Below are positions 26,709 to 35,915 of a stretch of 64,000 nt of DNA, piece after piece (the stretch's first letter is position 1; every line of letters begins with the position of its first letter). Both the position numbers and the translations under genes were made by a program. Under the pieces are notes generated by a model. The model saw only the letters and a program-made list of their open reading frames with translations. It had not been told where the DNA came from and did not search any database. This DNA is from SZUA-35 sp965530755 (GTDB lineage Bacteria; Actinomycetota; Acidimicrobiia; Acidimicrobiales; SZUA-35), in the NCBI GenBank assembly GCA_965530755.1, contig CBESNA010000011.1:1-64000 (forward strand), written 5' to 3'.

Positions 26709-28231
26709 GAGTCACTCCCTTCGAGGGCTGCGCCGGTCATGTAGCTGCCGAGCAATCGAGGTGTGATGTCGGCCGGATCGAGCGTGGCAACGAGCTTTCC
26801 GTGGAACATGACGACGATCGTGTCGGAAAGGCCGATCAACTCGTCGAGGTCGGCCGAGATCAACAGCGTGGCCAGTCCGGCGGCACGGGCGGCTCTGATC
26901 TGGCTCCAGACGTCGGCTTGAGCGCCGACGTCGATTCCTCGGGTGGGGTGAGCGGCCACGAGCACGCTTGGTTCGGCCGACATCTCGCGCCCGATGATCA
27001 GCTTCTGTTGGTTGCCACCCGAGAGCGCCCTGGCGGAAACTTCGACGTTCGGGCTGCGAACGTCGAACTCTGCACGAATCTCCTCGGTCCTGGCCCGAGC
27101 GCCCTTGCGGTCGATCCAGAAACCCTTGGCGAATGGGGGCTTGGTCTGGTGACCAAGAGCTGCGTTCTCCCAAAGCGGGGCGTCGAGGAGCAGGCCCTCG
27201 CTGTGGCGGTCCTGCGGGACATAGCCGAATCCCGCTTCGCGGCGATCTCGGACCGAAGCAGAAGTGATGTCGTTGCCGAGCAGCCTGATGCGACCGGCAT
27301 GGGCATCGCGAGTACCGACGATCGCATCGACGAGTTCGGTCTGTCCGTTCCCTTCGATCCCGGCAATGCCGACAATCTCACCCTTGTGAACGGTCACGCT
27401 GACGTCATCGACGACGGGTCGACCGTCGGTCCCGAAGACCGTGAGGCCAACCACCTCGAGAGCAGGAGTGTTGGTGACGGTGGAGTCAGTGGTGTCCGGT
27501 GTCGGGAGTTCGGAGCCAACCATCAGTTCGGCCAGGTCGCCGGCGCTGACGTCTGCCGCGTTCACCGTGTCGATGGTCTTGCCCCGACGGATTACCGTGA
27601 TCCGATCGGCAATCTCGAGGACCTCTTGGAGCTTGTGATCGATGAAGATGATCGTCGCACCGTCTGCCTTGAGCTCCCGGAGGTTGTTGAACAGTTCCTC
27701 CACCTCCTGAGGCACGAGGACGGCAGTCGGCTCGTCGAGGATCAGAATTTTGGCCCCTCGGTACAGGACCTTGATGATCTCGACCCGTTGCTGCTCTCCG
27801 ACCTCGAGTGATTCGACGAGGTCGTTGGGATCGATGCTCAGTCCGTAGGCAGCACCGACCTCAGCCAGGTGCGTTTCCGCTTCTTCAAAGTCGATCCGGC
27901 CACCAGCGAGCGTTGGTTCGGATCCGAGAATGACGTTCTCGAGAACCGTGAGGTTTCCAGCCAACATGAAGTGCTGGTGGACCATGCCGATGCCGGCAGC
28001 AATGGCATCAGTCGGCGAGCTGAAGTGCACCTCGGATCCGTGGACCTTCATGACACCCTCGTCAGCTTTCTGCATGCCGTAGAGGATCTTCATCAACGTC
28101 GACTTGCCGGCACCGTTCTCACCGCAAATGGCGTGGATCTCCCCCTCCTCCACCGAGAGGTTCACGTTGTCGTTGGCGATGACCCCTGGGAAGCGTTTCG
28201 TGATCCCGATCAACTCGATTGCGGTGCTCAA
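26705..28231 (-). CDS. nucleoside ABC transporter ATPase, two fused nucleotide-binding domains
   Basis: 508 residues. First domain: Walker A GENGAGKSTLMK, signature degraded to LEVGEQQRVEI, Walker B ILILDEPTAVLVP. Second domain: GIAGIEGNGQTE in place of a canonical Walker A, SGGNQQKLIIGRE signature and VLVAAHPTRGIDVG. This asymmetric pattern is normal for sugar/nucleoside (RbsA/NupO) ATPases. Preceded by a strong intercistronic hairpin that separates it from the lipoprotein gene. Confidence 0.9.
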   Translation of the reverse strand: MSTAIELIGITKRFPGVIANDNVNLSVEEGEIHAICGENGAGKSTLMKILYGMQKADEGVMKVHGSEVHFSSPTDAIAAGIGMVHQHFMLAGNLTVLENVILGSEPTLAGGRIDFEEAETHLAEVGAAYGLSIDPNDLVESLEVGEQQRVEIIKVLYRGAKILILDEPTAVLVPQEVEELFNNLRELKADGATIIFIDHKLQEVLEIADRITVIRRGKTIDTVNAADVSAGDLAELMVGSELPTPDTTDSTVTNTPALEVVGLTVFGTDGRPVVDDVSVTVHKGEIVGIAGIEGNGQTELVDAIVGTRDAHAGRIRLLGNDITSASVRDRREAGFGYVPQDRHSEGLLLDAPLWENAALGHQTKPPFAKGFWIDRKGARARTEEIRAEFDVRSPNVEVSARALSGGNQQKLIIGREMSAEPSVLVAAHPTRGIDVGAQADVWSQIRAARAAGLATLLISADLDELIGLSDTIVVMFHGKLVATLDPADITPRLLGSYMTGAALEGSDS

Positions 28232-28282
28232 CGTCTTCCTCCGGTACTCGCTTCGCCAACTTGACCGCTCGCAAAACCCACA

Positions 28283-28312
28283 AGCGGGACCGGACCGTAG
28301 TCCGATCCCGCT
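28283..28312 (-). terminator. intercistronic hairpin between BMP lipoprotein and ATPase genes
   Basis: AGCGGGA (28283-28289) pairs with TCCCGCT (28306-28312), then after one C/A mismatch CGGAC pairs with GTCCG around a CGTA loop. There is no clear U-run, so it is more likely an attenuator or an mRNA-stabilising element letting the binding protein be made in excess over the transporter. Confidence 0.5.
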
Positions 28313-28354
28313 CAGGAATCACTTGGAGTGGTGAACGCTTGTGTCAGCGCGTGA

Positions 28355-29521
28355 TCACGGAGCGGTCGGAACCACGATCGTGCCGGCGATGATATCGGCC
28401 TTCAACTCTTCGAGCTGGGGGACGATGTCGTCGATGAATCCACCAGAGGTGGAGTAGCCGACGCCGTCGACCGAGAGGTCGTACACCGTGTTGCCGTTGG
28501 TGAAGGAACCCTCGGCCTGAGCCGTTGTGATCTCATAGACAGCGTTGTCGACACGCTTGAGCATCGAGGTCAGGACGAACTCCTGGACCGCGTCGCCGGC
28601 GGTGAGGTACTGGTCGGAGTCGACCCCGATGGCCCACACCTTCGAGCCGGAGGACTCGCTCTGCTCCTTGGCAGCCTCGAAGAGGCCGGACCCGGAAGCA
28701 CCAGCAGCGTGATAGACGATGTCAGCACCCTGGCCGTACATGTTCAGGGCGATCTCCTTGGCCCGGTCGGGGGCGATGAAGCCGTCGAAGTCGGGAGCCT
28801 GGGTGATGTACTGGGGGATGATCTCGATGTCGGGGTTGATCGACTGAGCACCGGCGGTGAAGCCGGCCTCGAACTTCTCGATCAGGCCGAAGCCGCCGAC
28901 GCCACCGATGAAGCCGATCGTGCCGGTTTCACTCTTGAGCGCCGCAGCAGCACCGACGAGGAACGAGCCCTGCTCCTCAGCAAAGGTCAGGCCGGCGATG
29001 TTGTCGCCGCGAGGTGCAGGCGGATCGGCTGCGAAGTCGAGCATCGCATCGTCGATCACGGCGAAGTTGACGCCCGGGTTCTCAGCAGCAACTGCAGCAA
29101 CGTCGTCGGCGAAGAGGAAGCCGACAGCAACCACGATGGCGCTGCTGTCTGCCTGAAGCTGGAGCAGCTGAGCGCGGTTGGAACCGTCATCGTTCGGCAC
29201 AGCGTCGCTGACGGTGACGCCGAGGTCAGCCTTGGCGCGTTCGGCGCCGGCGGCAGCCGAATCGTTGAAGGATTGGTCGCCTCGGCCACCGATGTCGAAT
29301 GTGAGACCCACGTTGAAGGCTTCGCCGGCAGTCTCACCGGTTGTCTCTTCTGTCGTTTCGTCAGTCGTCTCGGCTGTCGTTTCGTCAGTCGTTTCCTCTG
29401 TTGTTTCTGTCGTTTCGCCATCACCGCTGGCGTCTGTTTCGGCGCTGTCGCTTCCGCATGCAGCTGCCACGAGGGCGAACGATGCGAGTAGAGCGAGCAG
29501 CAAGCGCCATGAGTTCTTCAT
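28355..29521 (-). CDS. BMP-family nucleoside-binding lipoprotein
   Basis: 388 residues. Lipoprotein signal ending LVAAACGS, then a low-complexity Glu/Thr/Asp linker (residues about 30-65), then a PnrA/Med-type binding domain: GLTFDIGGRGDQSFNDSA, VAVGFLFADDVAAVA, IGFIGGVGGFGLIEKFEAGF, VYHAAGASGSGLFEAA and WAIGVDSDQY. Binds purine nucleosides outside the membrane for the ABC importer. ATG at 29521 is supported by AAAGGAGAG about 5 bases upstream; the frame starts 7 codons earlier. First gene of the operon. Confidence 0.92.
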   Translation of the reverse strand: MKNSWRLLLALLASFALVAAACGSDSAETDASGDGETTETTEETTDETTAETTDETTEETTGETAGEAFNVGLTFDIGGRGDQSFNDSAAAGAERAKADLGVTVSDAVPNDDGSNRAQLLQLQADSSAIVVAVGFLFADDVAAVAAENPGVNFAVIDDAMLDFAADPPAPRGDNIAGLTFAEEQGSFLVGAAAALKSETGTIGFIGGVGGFGLIEKFEAGFTAGAQSINPDIEIIPQYITQAPDFDGFIAPDRAKEIALNMYGQGADIVYHAAGASGSGLFEAAKEQSESSGSKVWAIGVDSDQYLTAGDAVQEFVLTSMLKRVDNAVYEITTAQAEGSFTNGNTVYDLSVDGVGYSTSGGFIDDIVPQLEELKADIIAGTIVVPTAP

Positions 29522-29625
29522 GGTTCTCTCCTTTGTCCGCACTCAGACCATCTGTCGGCGGGACCCCGAGAGGCTAACTCGGCATCGGAGGTGATCGGTC
29601 GGCAACGTCGCGTATCCGAGGCAGG

Positions 29626-30486
29626 ATGCCGGCCATGAATGGTCGAGAACCCGCTGATTTCGTGCCAAGAATGATCGCCACGGACATCGACGGCACCATG
29701 TTGCGATCTGATGGCACCTTGTCGAAACGGGTGCGGGCGGCCCTTCACGAGGCTTCAGCGGCAGGTATTCACGTCGTTCCGGCCACCGGGCGACCCGAGA
29801 TGGTGGCGGCCGATGTCATCGCTGCGATCGGCCAATGGGCGAGCGCAGAGCAGTACTGGGTCTTCGCCAATGGAGCAATGACTCGCAACCTCACCTCGGA
29901 CGAGTTGATCCGGGGCTACTGGATGAGTCCGGTCGTGGCCCAGGGCCTGATCGTCGAAATGCGGGCGGCGTTCCCCGGTGCGCGGTTCGCGATCGAGCTC
30001 GAACAGGGCATGGCGTATGAAGCCGGGTTCGAGCTGATCGTGCCGAATACGCCGCCGACCGATCCGATCGACGACATTCTCGATGGATTCTCCCGCACTG
30101 ACGAGGAAGGGAGTCGGGTACAGAAGGTGTTGGTCTTCGACCGAGATCGCTCGATCGACGAGCTCTACCGGGCCGTGAGCGAGACGCTCGGTGACCACGG
30201 CGTTCCCTCGTATTCGGGGCTTCCGTTCATCGAGGTTGCGGCGAGCTTGGTCACGAAGGCGCTCGCCCTCGACGCGCTCTGCGTTGATCTCGGGATCGAC
30301 CCGTCCGAGGTGGCAGCATTCGGCGACAACCACAACGACGTCGCCATGCTCGCGTGGGCAGGCCAGGGTTACGCGATGGCGAACGCCACCGACGACGCGA
30401 AGGACGCGGCCGGCACGATCATCCGAAACAACAACGAGGACGGTCTGGCCCGCAAGATCGAACAGTTTCTGGAACGGATGCCCTGA
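29626..30486 (+). CDS. HAD-superfamily phosphatase, Cof type
   Basis: 286 residues. Motif I MIATDIDGTML (nucleophile and acid Asp), motif II Thr in VVPATGRP, Lys in ASLVTKALAL, motif IV FGDNHNDVAML and a Cof-type C2 cap. Likely a sugar-phosphate or flavin-precursor phosphatase; the substrate is not predictable. ATG at 29626 or three codons later (MNGREP). Divergent from the nucleoside operon. Confidence 0.88.
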   Translation: MPAMNGREPADFVPRMIATDIDGTMLRSDGTLSKRVRAALHEASAAGIHVVPATGRPEMVAADVIAAIGQWASAEQYWVFANGAMTRNLTSDELIRGYWMSPVVAQGLIVEMRAAFPGARFAIELEQGMAYEAGFELIVPNTPPTDPIDDILDGFSRTDEEGSRVQKVLVFDRDRSIDELYRAVSETLGDHGVPSYSGLPFIEVAASLVTKALALDALCVDLGIDPSEVAAFGDNHNDVAMLAWAGQGYAMANATDDAKDAAGTIIRNNNEDGLARKIEQFLERMP

Positions 30487-30503
30487 CGATCAGGTGCGGG
30501 GGA

Positions 30504-31253
30504 TCAGGGGATGCGGGCGAGGGCCGTGGCGATGCCCTCGAGGCCGGACACGCTGTTGATCAGGCCCATGTGTGATGCCTTGACCTCGACGTTGGTGGCC
30601 GCCGGCTCGAGGCTGAGACGCCAATCGACGATGCCGTCTGTTCGCGACCACACCGAGACGAGATCGACCTCGTCTGGGAACTCGACGTAGCGGAGATCGT
30701 CGACTCCCTGCTCCCGCATCGTGTCGACGTGGCCGAATGCACCCCTGCGCCAGAGCCTGTCGAGTGTCGCAGCTGGAATGCGGACCACGAGGTACGACGG
30801 GTACTTCACGATCAACGGTGTGCCGACACCGATGACCTGTTGAACTCGCTCGGGGTAGAGGACAGCGAGGATGCGGCCGAACTGACCACCCCGAGAGTGT
30901 CCGATGATCCTGACCCGCTGGCCGGTCTCCTCGTAGAGCTCGTAGAGCGTGTCCCGCGCGGTGTCGATGCTGTGCTGGGCGGGCCCGGCATTCCGGCCGA
31001 CGGGCGCCACCTCGACCCTCCAGCCGGCAGCCCGGAGCACATGATCGAGCGCCGCCGTGCTGCGCCGACTGGCGAGGAAACCGGGGAAGACCAGCACCGG
31101 GCGGCCGTTCCCGCGGGGGATGCCGACGCCCCGCCAGAGGGCGCTGCGACGCAGGGCGCGCAGTTCGAACGGGCTGCGAGCCTCGAGCCAGACAGGTCGC
31201 CCGACCATTCCCGCAATTCCCGACGGTGGCTGGTGATGGTGCGCCGCAGGCAT
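30504..31253 (-). CDS. alpha/beta hydrolase
   Basis: 249 residues. Oxyanion strand VLVFPGFLASRRS, nucleophile elbow IIGHSRGGQFG, aspartate region VWSRTDGIVDW and His in KASHMGLINS complete a Ser-Asp-His triad. Resembles actinobacterial triacylglycerol-lipase/esterase-like hydrolases without a signal peptide. The start is ambiguous; the ATG at 31253 lies 10 bases after a TACCCT hexamer, and the frame opens at 31301. Confidence 0.75.
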   Translation of the reverse strand: MPAAHHHQPPSGIAGMVGRPVWLEARSPFELRALRRSALWRGVGIPRGNGRPVLVFPGFLASRRSTAALDHVLRAAGWRVEVAPVGRNAGPAQHSIDTARDTLYELYEETGQRVRIIGHSRGGQFGRILAVLYPERVQQVIGVGTPLIVKYPSYLVVRIPAATLDRLWRRGAFGHVDTMREQGVDDLRYVEFPDEVDLVSVWSRTDGIVDWRLSLEPAATNVEVKASHMGLINSVSGLEGIATALARIP

Positions 31254-31309
31254 TCGGCCATCGAGGGTAGACGTCGGCATCGACGATGCAGACCGAACCA
31301 ATCACCAAA

Positions 31310-31315
31310 TACGAT
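31310..31315 (+). promoter_or_regulatory. -10 hexamer TACGAT for thymidine kinase
   Basis: Seven bases before the ATG at 31323; it supports that start over the much longer open frame beginning at 30729. Confidence 0.4.
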
Positions 31316-31322
31316 CGTCGGG

Positions 31323-31979
31323 ATGGCGACCCTCAGATTCTTCTTCGGCACCATGGGGTCGGGGAAGTCCACGATGGCACTCCAGATTCGTCACAACCTG
31401 ACCGGTCGTGGCCTCGAGTGTCTCCTCATCACCCAGCTCGATCGTCAGGAGGGCAAGGTCTCGAGCCGGCTCGGCGTGTCGGCCGACGCGATGATCCTCG
31501 ACAACACGGTTGATCTGTTCCGCGTGATCAACACCGAGCACCGCCGCGGCTCGGGTTTGCATGCCGTGATCTGTGACGAGGCGCAGTTCTACGAACCGAA
31601 TCAGATCGACCAGCTGGCTCGAATCGTTGATGAGCTCGACATCGAGGTGTACGCCTTCGGTTTGCTCACGAGCTTCCAGGGGGTGCTCTTCCCAGGAACG
31701 CAGCGTCTGCTCGAACTGGCCGATGTGCGGTCGGAAATCCAGGTGGAGGCGCGCTGCTGGTGCGGCGCCCACGCCACCCACAACGCGCGGCTGGTGAACG
31801 GCCGGCAGGTTTATGACGGGGAGCTGAAGGTTCGCGGTGACACGTCCGAGACGAGCGGGGAGACCGGCCCAGGGGAGAACCCGGAGCCTGCCCCTGAAGT
31901 GACCTACGACCTGCGCTGTCGCCGGCACTGGATGGCCGAGAAGGACAATCCTCGCCAGGACGCGCTCTTCGACGACTGA
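31323..31979 (+). CDS. tdk: thymidine kinase
   Basis: 218 residues. Walker A GTMGSGKST (residues 9-17), Walker B VICDEAQFY with the catalytic Glu, lasso region LFPGTQRLLELAD and C-terminal zinc ligands CWCG and CRRHW. Phosphorylates thymidine to dTMP in pyrimidine salvage, complementing the nucleoside importer nearby. A proline/glutamate-rich insertion (residues about 175-195) splits the zinc site. The last residues FDD and the stop codon are part of a 15-bp tandem repeat. Confidence 0.9.
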   Translation: MATLRFFFGTMGSGKSTMALQIRHNLTGRGLECLLITQLDRQEGKVSSRLGVSADAMILDNTVDLFRVINTEHRRGSGLHAVICDEAQFYEPNQIDQLARIVDELDIEVYAFGLLTSFQGVLFPGTQRLLELADVRSEIQVEARCWCGAHATHNARLVNGRQVYDGELKVRGDTSETSGETGPGENPEPAPEVTYDLRCRRHWMAEKDNPRQDALFDD

Positions 31980-32020
31980 TCGTTCGACGACTGATCGTTC
32001 GACGACTGACTGTTCGACGA
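31968..32020 (+). repeat. 15-bp tandem repeat spanning the tdk stop codon
   Basis: TTCGACGACTGATCG at 31968-31982 and 31983-31997, a variant ending ACTG at 31998-32012, and a partial copy from 32013. The unit contains the tdk stop, so the duplicated copies are 3' untranslated. Looks like replication slippage. Confidence 0.85.
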
Positions 32021-32036
32021 GGGAAGCGCGGTGTTC

Positions 32037-32042
32037 TAGCGT
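32037..32042 (+). promoter_or_regulatory. -10 hexamer TAGCGT for the D-aminoacylase-like gene
   Basis: Six bases before the ATG at 32049. Confidence 0.38.
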
Positions 32043-32048
32043 CTCACC

Positions 32049-33764
32049 ATGTTCGATCTGGTGATTCGCAACGGGACGATCATCGACGGAACGGGCTCTG
32101 CGGCTCGCGTGGCCGATGTCGGAGTGCTCGATGGAATTGTCGTCGAGGTCGGCGATGACATCGGGTCCGGCCGCCGGGAAATCAACGCCGATGGTCATCT
32201 CGTGACGCCCGGCTTCGTCGACGTCCACACTCACTACGACGGACAGGCCACGTGGGACGACGCATTGGCGCCGTCGAGCTGGCACGGTGTCACCACGGTC
32301 GTCATGGGCAACTGCGGCGTGGGTTTCGCTCCGGTCCTTCCCGAGAACCGTGAACGGCTGATCCAGCTCATGGAGGGTGTCGAGGACATTCCGGGAGCCG
32401 CCCTCGACGAGGGACTCACCTGGGAGTGGGAGACTTTCGGGCAGTACCTCGATCATCTCGAACGCCGTCATCGCGACATCGACGTCGGAGCGCAACTGCC
32501 ACACGGTGCGCTCCGTCTGCACGTGATGGGTGAACGAGGCGCAGCCGCCGAACCGGCAACACCGGCTGACATCGCGGACATGGCTGCCATTGCCCGGCAG
32601 GGCATTCTCGACGGAGCGCTCGGCTTCACCACGTCTCGCACCATCAATCACCGCACGAGCCTCGGTGAGTACACCCCGACGCTGCAGGCCGAGCGCGACG
32701 AGCTCGTCGGGATTGCGGAGGGTGTCGGTTCGACCGGGACCGGTGTGTTGCAGGTGGTGTCAGACTTTGTCGATCTGGAGCACGAGTTCGAAACCTTCCG
32801 GCTCATGGCCGAGCAGTCCGGTCGCCCGATTTCTGTCTCCGTTGCGCAGGGAAAGAACCGGCCGGACGATTGGAAGATCCTCCTGGATGGATTCGCCGAG
32901 TCCACAGCTGCCGGGGTCGTTATGCGGGGTCAAGTCGGAGCCAGGGCCGTCGGAATTCTGCTGGGCCTGCAGGCCACGCTCAACCCCTTCATGACGAGTC
33001 CGGCTTATCGCGCCATCGCCGATCTCCCGTTGGTCGAACGTGTTGCACGCATGAGGGACCCGGATCTGCGCCGAGCGATCCTCGAGTCGGCCGGGCGCGA
33101 TCGAGGCGCATCCGTGACCGGGACACGGCTCATCCAGCAGTTCGACCTGATGTTTCCCTTCGGCGATCCGCCGGACTACGAGCCAGATCCCTCCACGTCG
33201 ATCGCTGCCGAGGCTGCTCGCCAGGGTGTCGACCCGGCCACGCTGGCCTACGACCTCGTCACGGCAGACGGCGGTGAAGCCTTCCTCTATCTGCCGTTCC
33301 TCAACTGGGCGGGCGGCAACCTCGATGCCGTCGGCGAGCAGCTCGCCCACCCTGCGTCGATTCCGGGATTGTCCGACGGTGGCGCCCATGTCGGCACGAT
33401 CTGCGACGCATCGTTCCCGACCACGCTCTTGTTGTGGTGGGGTCGCGATCGACCTACGGGGCGGCTCCCGCTCGAACTGCTGGTGGCCAAGCAGACCAGA
33501 GGGACTGCCGAGGCCTTGGGCCTGCTGGACCGGGGTTTGCTGGCACCCGGCCACCGAGCCGACATCAACATCATCGACCACGAAGCCTTGCGTCTCCATG
33601 CGCCCGTGATGGCCTTTGATTTGCCGGCGGGCGGCAAGCGCCTGCTCCAACGAGCCGATGGGTATCGGCACACCTTCGTCGCCGGCACCGAGATCATGGC
33701 AGACGGCGAGAGCACGGGAGCGACCCCTGGTCGGCTCGTCCGCGGACCGCAATCGGCCCTCTGA
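32049..33764 (+). CDS. N-acyl-D-amino-acid deacylase-type amidohydrolase
   Basis: 571 residues. N-terminal beta-sandwich (LVIRNGTIIDGTG), metal motif GFVDVHTHYDGQATWD, GNCGVGFAPV (family cysteine block), GVTTVVMGN, LSDGGAHVG with the catalytic Asp and a C-terminal HRADINIID strand. Length and motif set match D-aminoacylase-like amidohydrolases acting on N-acylated D-amino acids, hydantoins or related amides. The exact substrate is unknown. Followed by a CoA-transferase after 13 bases. Confidence 0.87.
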   Translation: MFDLVIRNGTIIDGTGSAARVADVGVLDGIVVEVGDDIGSGRREINADGHLVTPGFVDVHTHYDGQATWDDALAPSSWHGVTTVVMGNCGVGFAPVLPENRERLIQLMEGVEDIPGAALDEGLTWEWETFGQYLDHLERRHRDIDVGAQLPHGALRLHVMGERGAAAEPATPADIADMAAIARQGILDGALGFTTSRTINHRTSLGEYTPTLQAERDELVGIAEGVGSTGTGVLQVVSDFVDLEHEFETFRLMAEQSGRPISVSVAQGKNRPDDWKILLDGFAESTAAGVVMRGQVGARAVGILLGLQATLNPFMTSPAYRAIADLPLVERVARMRDPDLRRAILESAGRDRGASVTGTRLIQQFDLMFPFGDPPDYEPDPSTSIAAEAARQGVDPATLAYDLVTADGGEAFLYLPFLNWAGGNLDAVGEQLAHPASIPGLSDGGAHVGTICDASFPTTLLLWWGRDRPTGRLPLELLVAKQTRGTAEALGLLDRGLLAPGHRADINIIDHEALRLHAPVMAFDLPAGGKRLLQRADGYRHTFVAGTEIMADGESTGATPGRLVRGPQSAL

Positions 33765-33777
33765 ACGATCTCGCTCG

Positions 33778-35148
33778 ATGCGCTTTCCCGCTCCGCCCGC
33801 AGCCCACATCGTGATCGACGGCGCTGATCCCGTTCTGCCGGCGCGGTGCCCGATCGGTCAGATCGCAGCGTCCGCCCTGGCCGAGGTCGGCGATGCGGCG
33901 AGGGACCTCAGCCTGTTGGCCGGGGGTGACCCCGGAGAGGTCCGCACGTCTGTCGAGAAAGGGGCGCAGTCGATCATCTCCTTCGCCATCACGAAGGTCG
34001 ATGGTGAGGGCATCGCCAGAACCAACCAGTCCAATCCGTTCGTTCGTTCCTATCCGTGTGCCGACGGGCGATGGATCTTCATCCACGGAGGTTTCCCCGC
34101 CCTGGCCGACCGGCTGGCCACGGTCCTGGGCCTTGCGTCCGATGCGTCGTTCGACGACGTGGGCACTGCGGTTGCCCGGTGGGAAGGCCAGGCCCTCGAG
34201 GACGCGGTCGCCGCCGTCGATGGATGTGCGGCGATGCTGCGCACGGAGAAGGAATGGTTGGTCCATCCCCACGGCGCAGCGGTGGCCGCCCTCGATCCTG
34301 TACGGGTGGCACCCGTCGGCGAGTCGATCAGAGGATGGGAACCGAGTCAGCGACGTCCGCTCACGGGTCTCCGGGTCCTCGATCTCACCCGTGTCCTCGC
34401 CGGGCCGACAGCCGGGCGCACTCTTGCCGCGCTCGGGGCAGACGTTCTCCAGGTCACCGGTCCGTCGACACCCAACGTGCCGGCGTTCGTGGTCGACACC
34501 GGTCAGGGGAAACGCCGCGCGTTCGCCGACTTCGGGGTTCCCCGTGATCTGGTCGCGCTTCAGCAGTTGGCGGTGAGTGCCCACGTGATCGTCCAGGGCT
34601 ATCGACCCGGTGTGGTCGATCGGTTCGGGCTCGATGTCGAAGCACTTCGGACAGACGGATTCAATGGCGTCTACGCCAACGTCTCGGCCTACGGGCCGGT
34701 CGGTCCGTTCGCCGACCGTGCCGGCTGGGAACAACTGGCGCAGGCGGCCAGCGGGATCGCCCTTCTCGAGGGGCAGCAGCTCAAAGGGGATCCGGAAGAC
34801 GCATCGGCCGTCAAACCGAGGCTGCTCCCCGCGGCAGCATGCGACTACATCACTGGCTATCTGCTGGCCGGGGCCATCGCCCGGCAGCTGGCGATCGGCG
34901 ATGCCGCCGACATCGATGCGTCTCTCTGTCAGACCGCAGCCATGATCCTGCGAGCCCGCCCTCGCCATGACCCGGCGTTGGCGACGGGGATCGGGACTCC
35001 GGAGACCGAAAGCGTCGTGTCCGGATTCGGTCGGGTGAAGAGGCTGACGCCGAACGTCACCGTCGAAGGCCTCGACTTGACGTGGCGCTGCGGTCCGATG
35101 GCGATGGGATCGTCCTTGCTCACCTGGAAGGGCTGGAGCAACTGGTGA
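33778..35148 (+). CDS. CaiB/BaiF family III CoA-transferase, extended N-terminus
   Basis: 456 residues. The canonical CaiB start (PLTGLRVLDLTRVLAGPTAGR) appears only at about residue 195; the preceding part contains a second, divergent CaiB-like segment (SNPFVRSYPCADGRWIFIHG). The family catalytic Asp of the RPGYDxxAQA block appears as Glu in RAGWEQLAQAASG, so the mechanism may differ. It would transfer CoA between carboxylic acids. ATG at 33778, 13 bases after the amidohydrolase stop; the longer open frame upstream is only overlap. Confidence 0.82.
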   Translation: MRFPAPPAAHIVIDGADPVLPARCPIGQIAASALAEVGDAARDLSLLAGGDPGEVRTSVEKGAQSIISFAITKVDGEGIARTNQSNPFVRSYPCADGRWIFIHGGFPALADRLATVLGLASDASFDDVGTAVARWEGQALEDAVAAVDGCAAMLRTEKEWLVHPHGAAVAALDPVRVAPVGESIRGWEPSQRRPLTGLRVLDLTRVLAGPTAGRTLAALGADVLQVTGPSTPNVPAFVVDTGQGKRRAFADFGVPRDLVALQQLAVSAHVIVQGYRPGVVDRFGLDVEALRTDGFNGVYANVSAYGPVGPFADRAGWEQLAQAASGIALLEGQQLKGDPEDASAVKPRLLPAAACDYITGYLLAGAIARQLAIGDAADIDASLCQTAAMILRARPRHDPALATGIGTPETESVVSGFGRVKRLTPNVTVEGLDLTWRCGPMAMGSSLLTWKGWSNW

Positions 35149-35817
35149 TCAGGGTTCGGGAAGGGACCAGTCGATCGGTGACCGGCCGGCCGCCACCAGC
35201 GCCTCGTTTGCCCTGCTGAACGGTCGGCTGCCGAAGAATCCGCGGTGGGCTGACAGTGGTGATGGGTGGGGTGACTCGATCACCACATGCCGCAATGTGT
35301 CGATCAGCTTCTTCTTCGACCGGGCCGATGCTCCCCACAAGAGGAACACGACGGTCTCGGGTTTGTCGTTCACGACGCGGAGTACCTGATCGGTGAACAC
35401 CTCCCATCCCTTCTTCTGGTGCGAGGCGGCGTCCCCGGTGCGAACCGTGAGCGTTGCATTGAGCAACAGCACGCCTTGGGCGGCCCACGCCGACAGGTTG
35501 CCGTGGCGTGGTCGAGGGAGCCCCAGATCGGACTCGAGTTCGGCGAAGATGTTCGCCAAGGATGGGGGTGGTCGGACTCCCGGTTTGACCGAGAACGCGA
35601 GGCCGTGAGCCTGGCCGGGCCCGTGGTAGGGATCTTGGCCGAGAATCACCACACGAACAGCGGAGAATGCGGTGAGGTGGAGCGCAGTGAAGACCTCGTC
35701 GGCCGGAGGGTGGACCGGTCCGGCGGCGCGTTCGGTGGCGAGGAAACCTTGCAGTTCGACCCAGTAGGGCTGGTCGAACTGGTCGCGTAGCAACGGGTTC
35801 CAATCGGTCGCGGTCAC
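35149..35817 (-). CDS. ung: uracil-DNA glycosylase
   Basis: 222 residues. Family I motifs GQDPYHGPGQAHGLAFSV (catalytic Asp62 and the water-activating region), LLLNATLTVR and the DNA-intercalating loop HPSPLSAHRGFFGS with the catalytic His. The GTG at 35817 is preceded at 7 bases by TAGCGT; a further 23 codons upstream lack similarity. Removes uracil from DNA. Convergent with the CoA-transferase gene, directly adjacent. Confidence 0.93.
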   Translation of the reverse strand: MTATDWNPLLRDQFDQPYWVELQGFLATERAAGPVHPPADEVFTALHLTAFSAVRVVILGQDPYHGPGQAHGLAFSVKPGVRPPPSLANIFAELESDLGLPRPRHGNLSAWAAQGVLLLNATLTVRTGDAASHQKKGWEVFTDQVLRVVNDKPETVVFLLWGASARSKKKLIDTLRHVVIESPHPSPLSAHRGFFGSRPFSRANEALVAAGRSPIDWSLPEP

Positions 35818-35824
35818 GAATCGG

Positions 35825-35830
35825 ACGCTA
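35825..35830 (-). promoter_or_regulatory. -10 hexamer TAGCGT for ung
   Basis: Seven bases before the GTG at 35817; it selects that start. Confidence 0.4.
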
Positions 35831-35915
35831 CATCGTGTTGACTGTGGCCCGTGTCGACCGGCCCAGCACATGACTTCGATTCCCATCGTTCGAACCAGGC
35901 TGAGGTCGAGGCGCC

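Noticed and set aside
31968..32020. Small CRISPR-like array
   Set aside because: Units are directly adjacent with no spacers, and only 15 bp; a slippage repeat.
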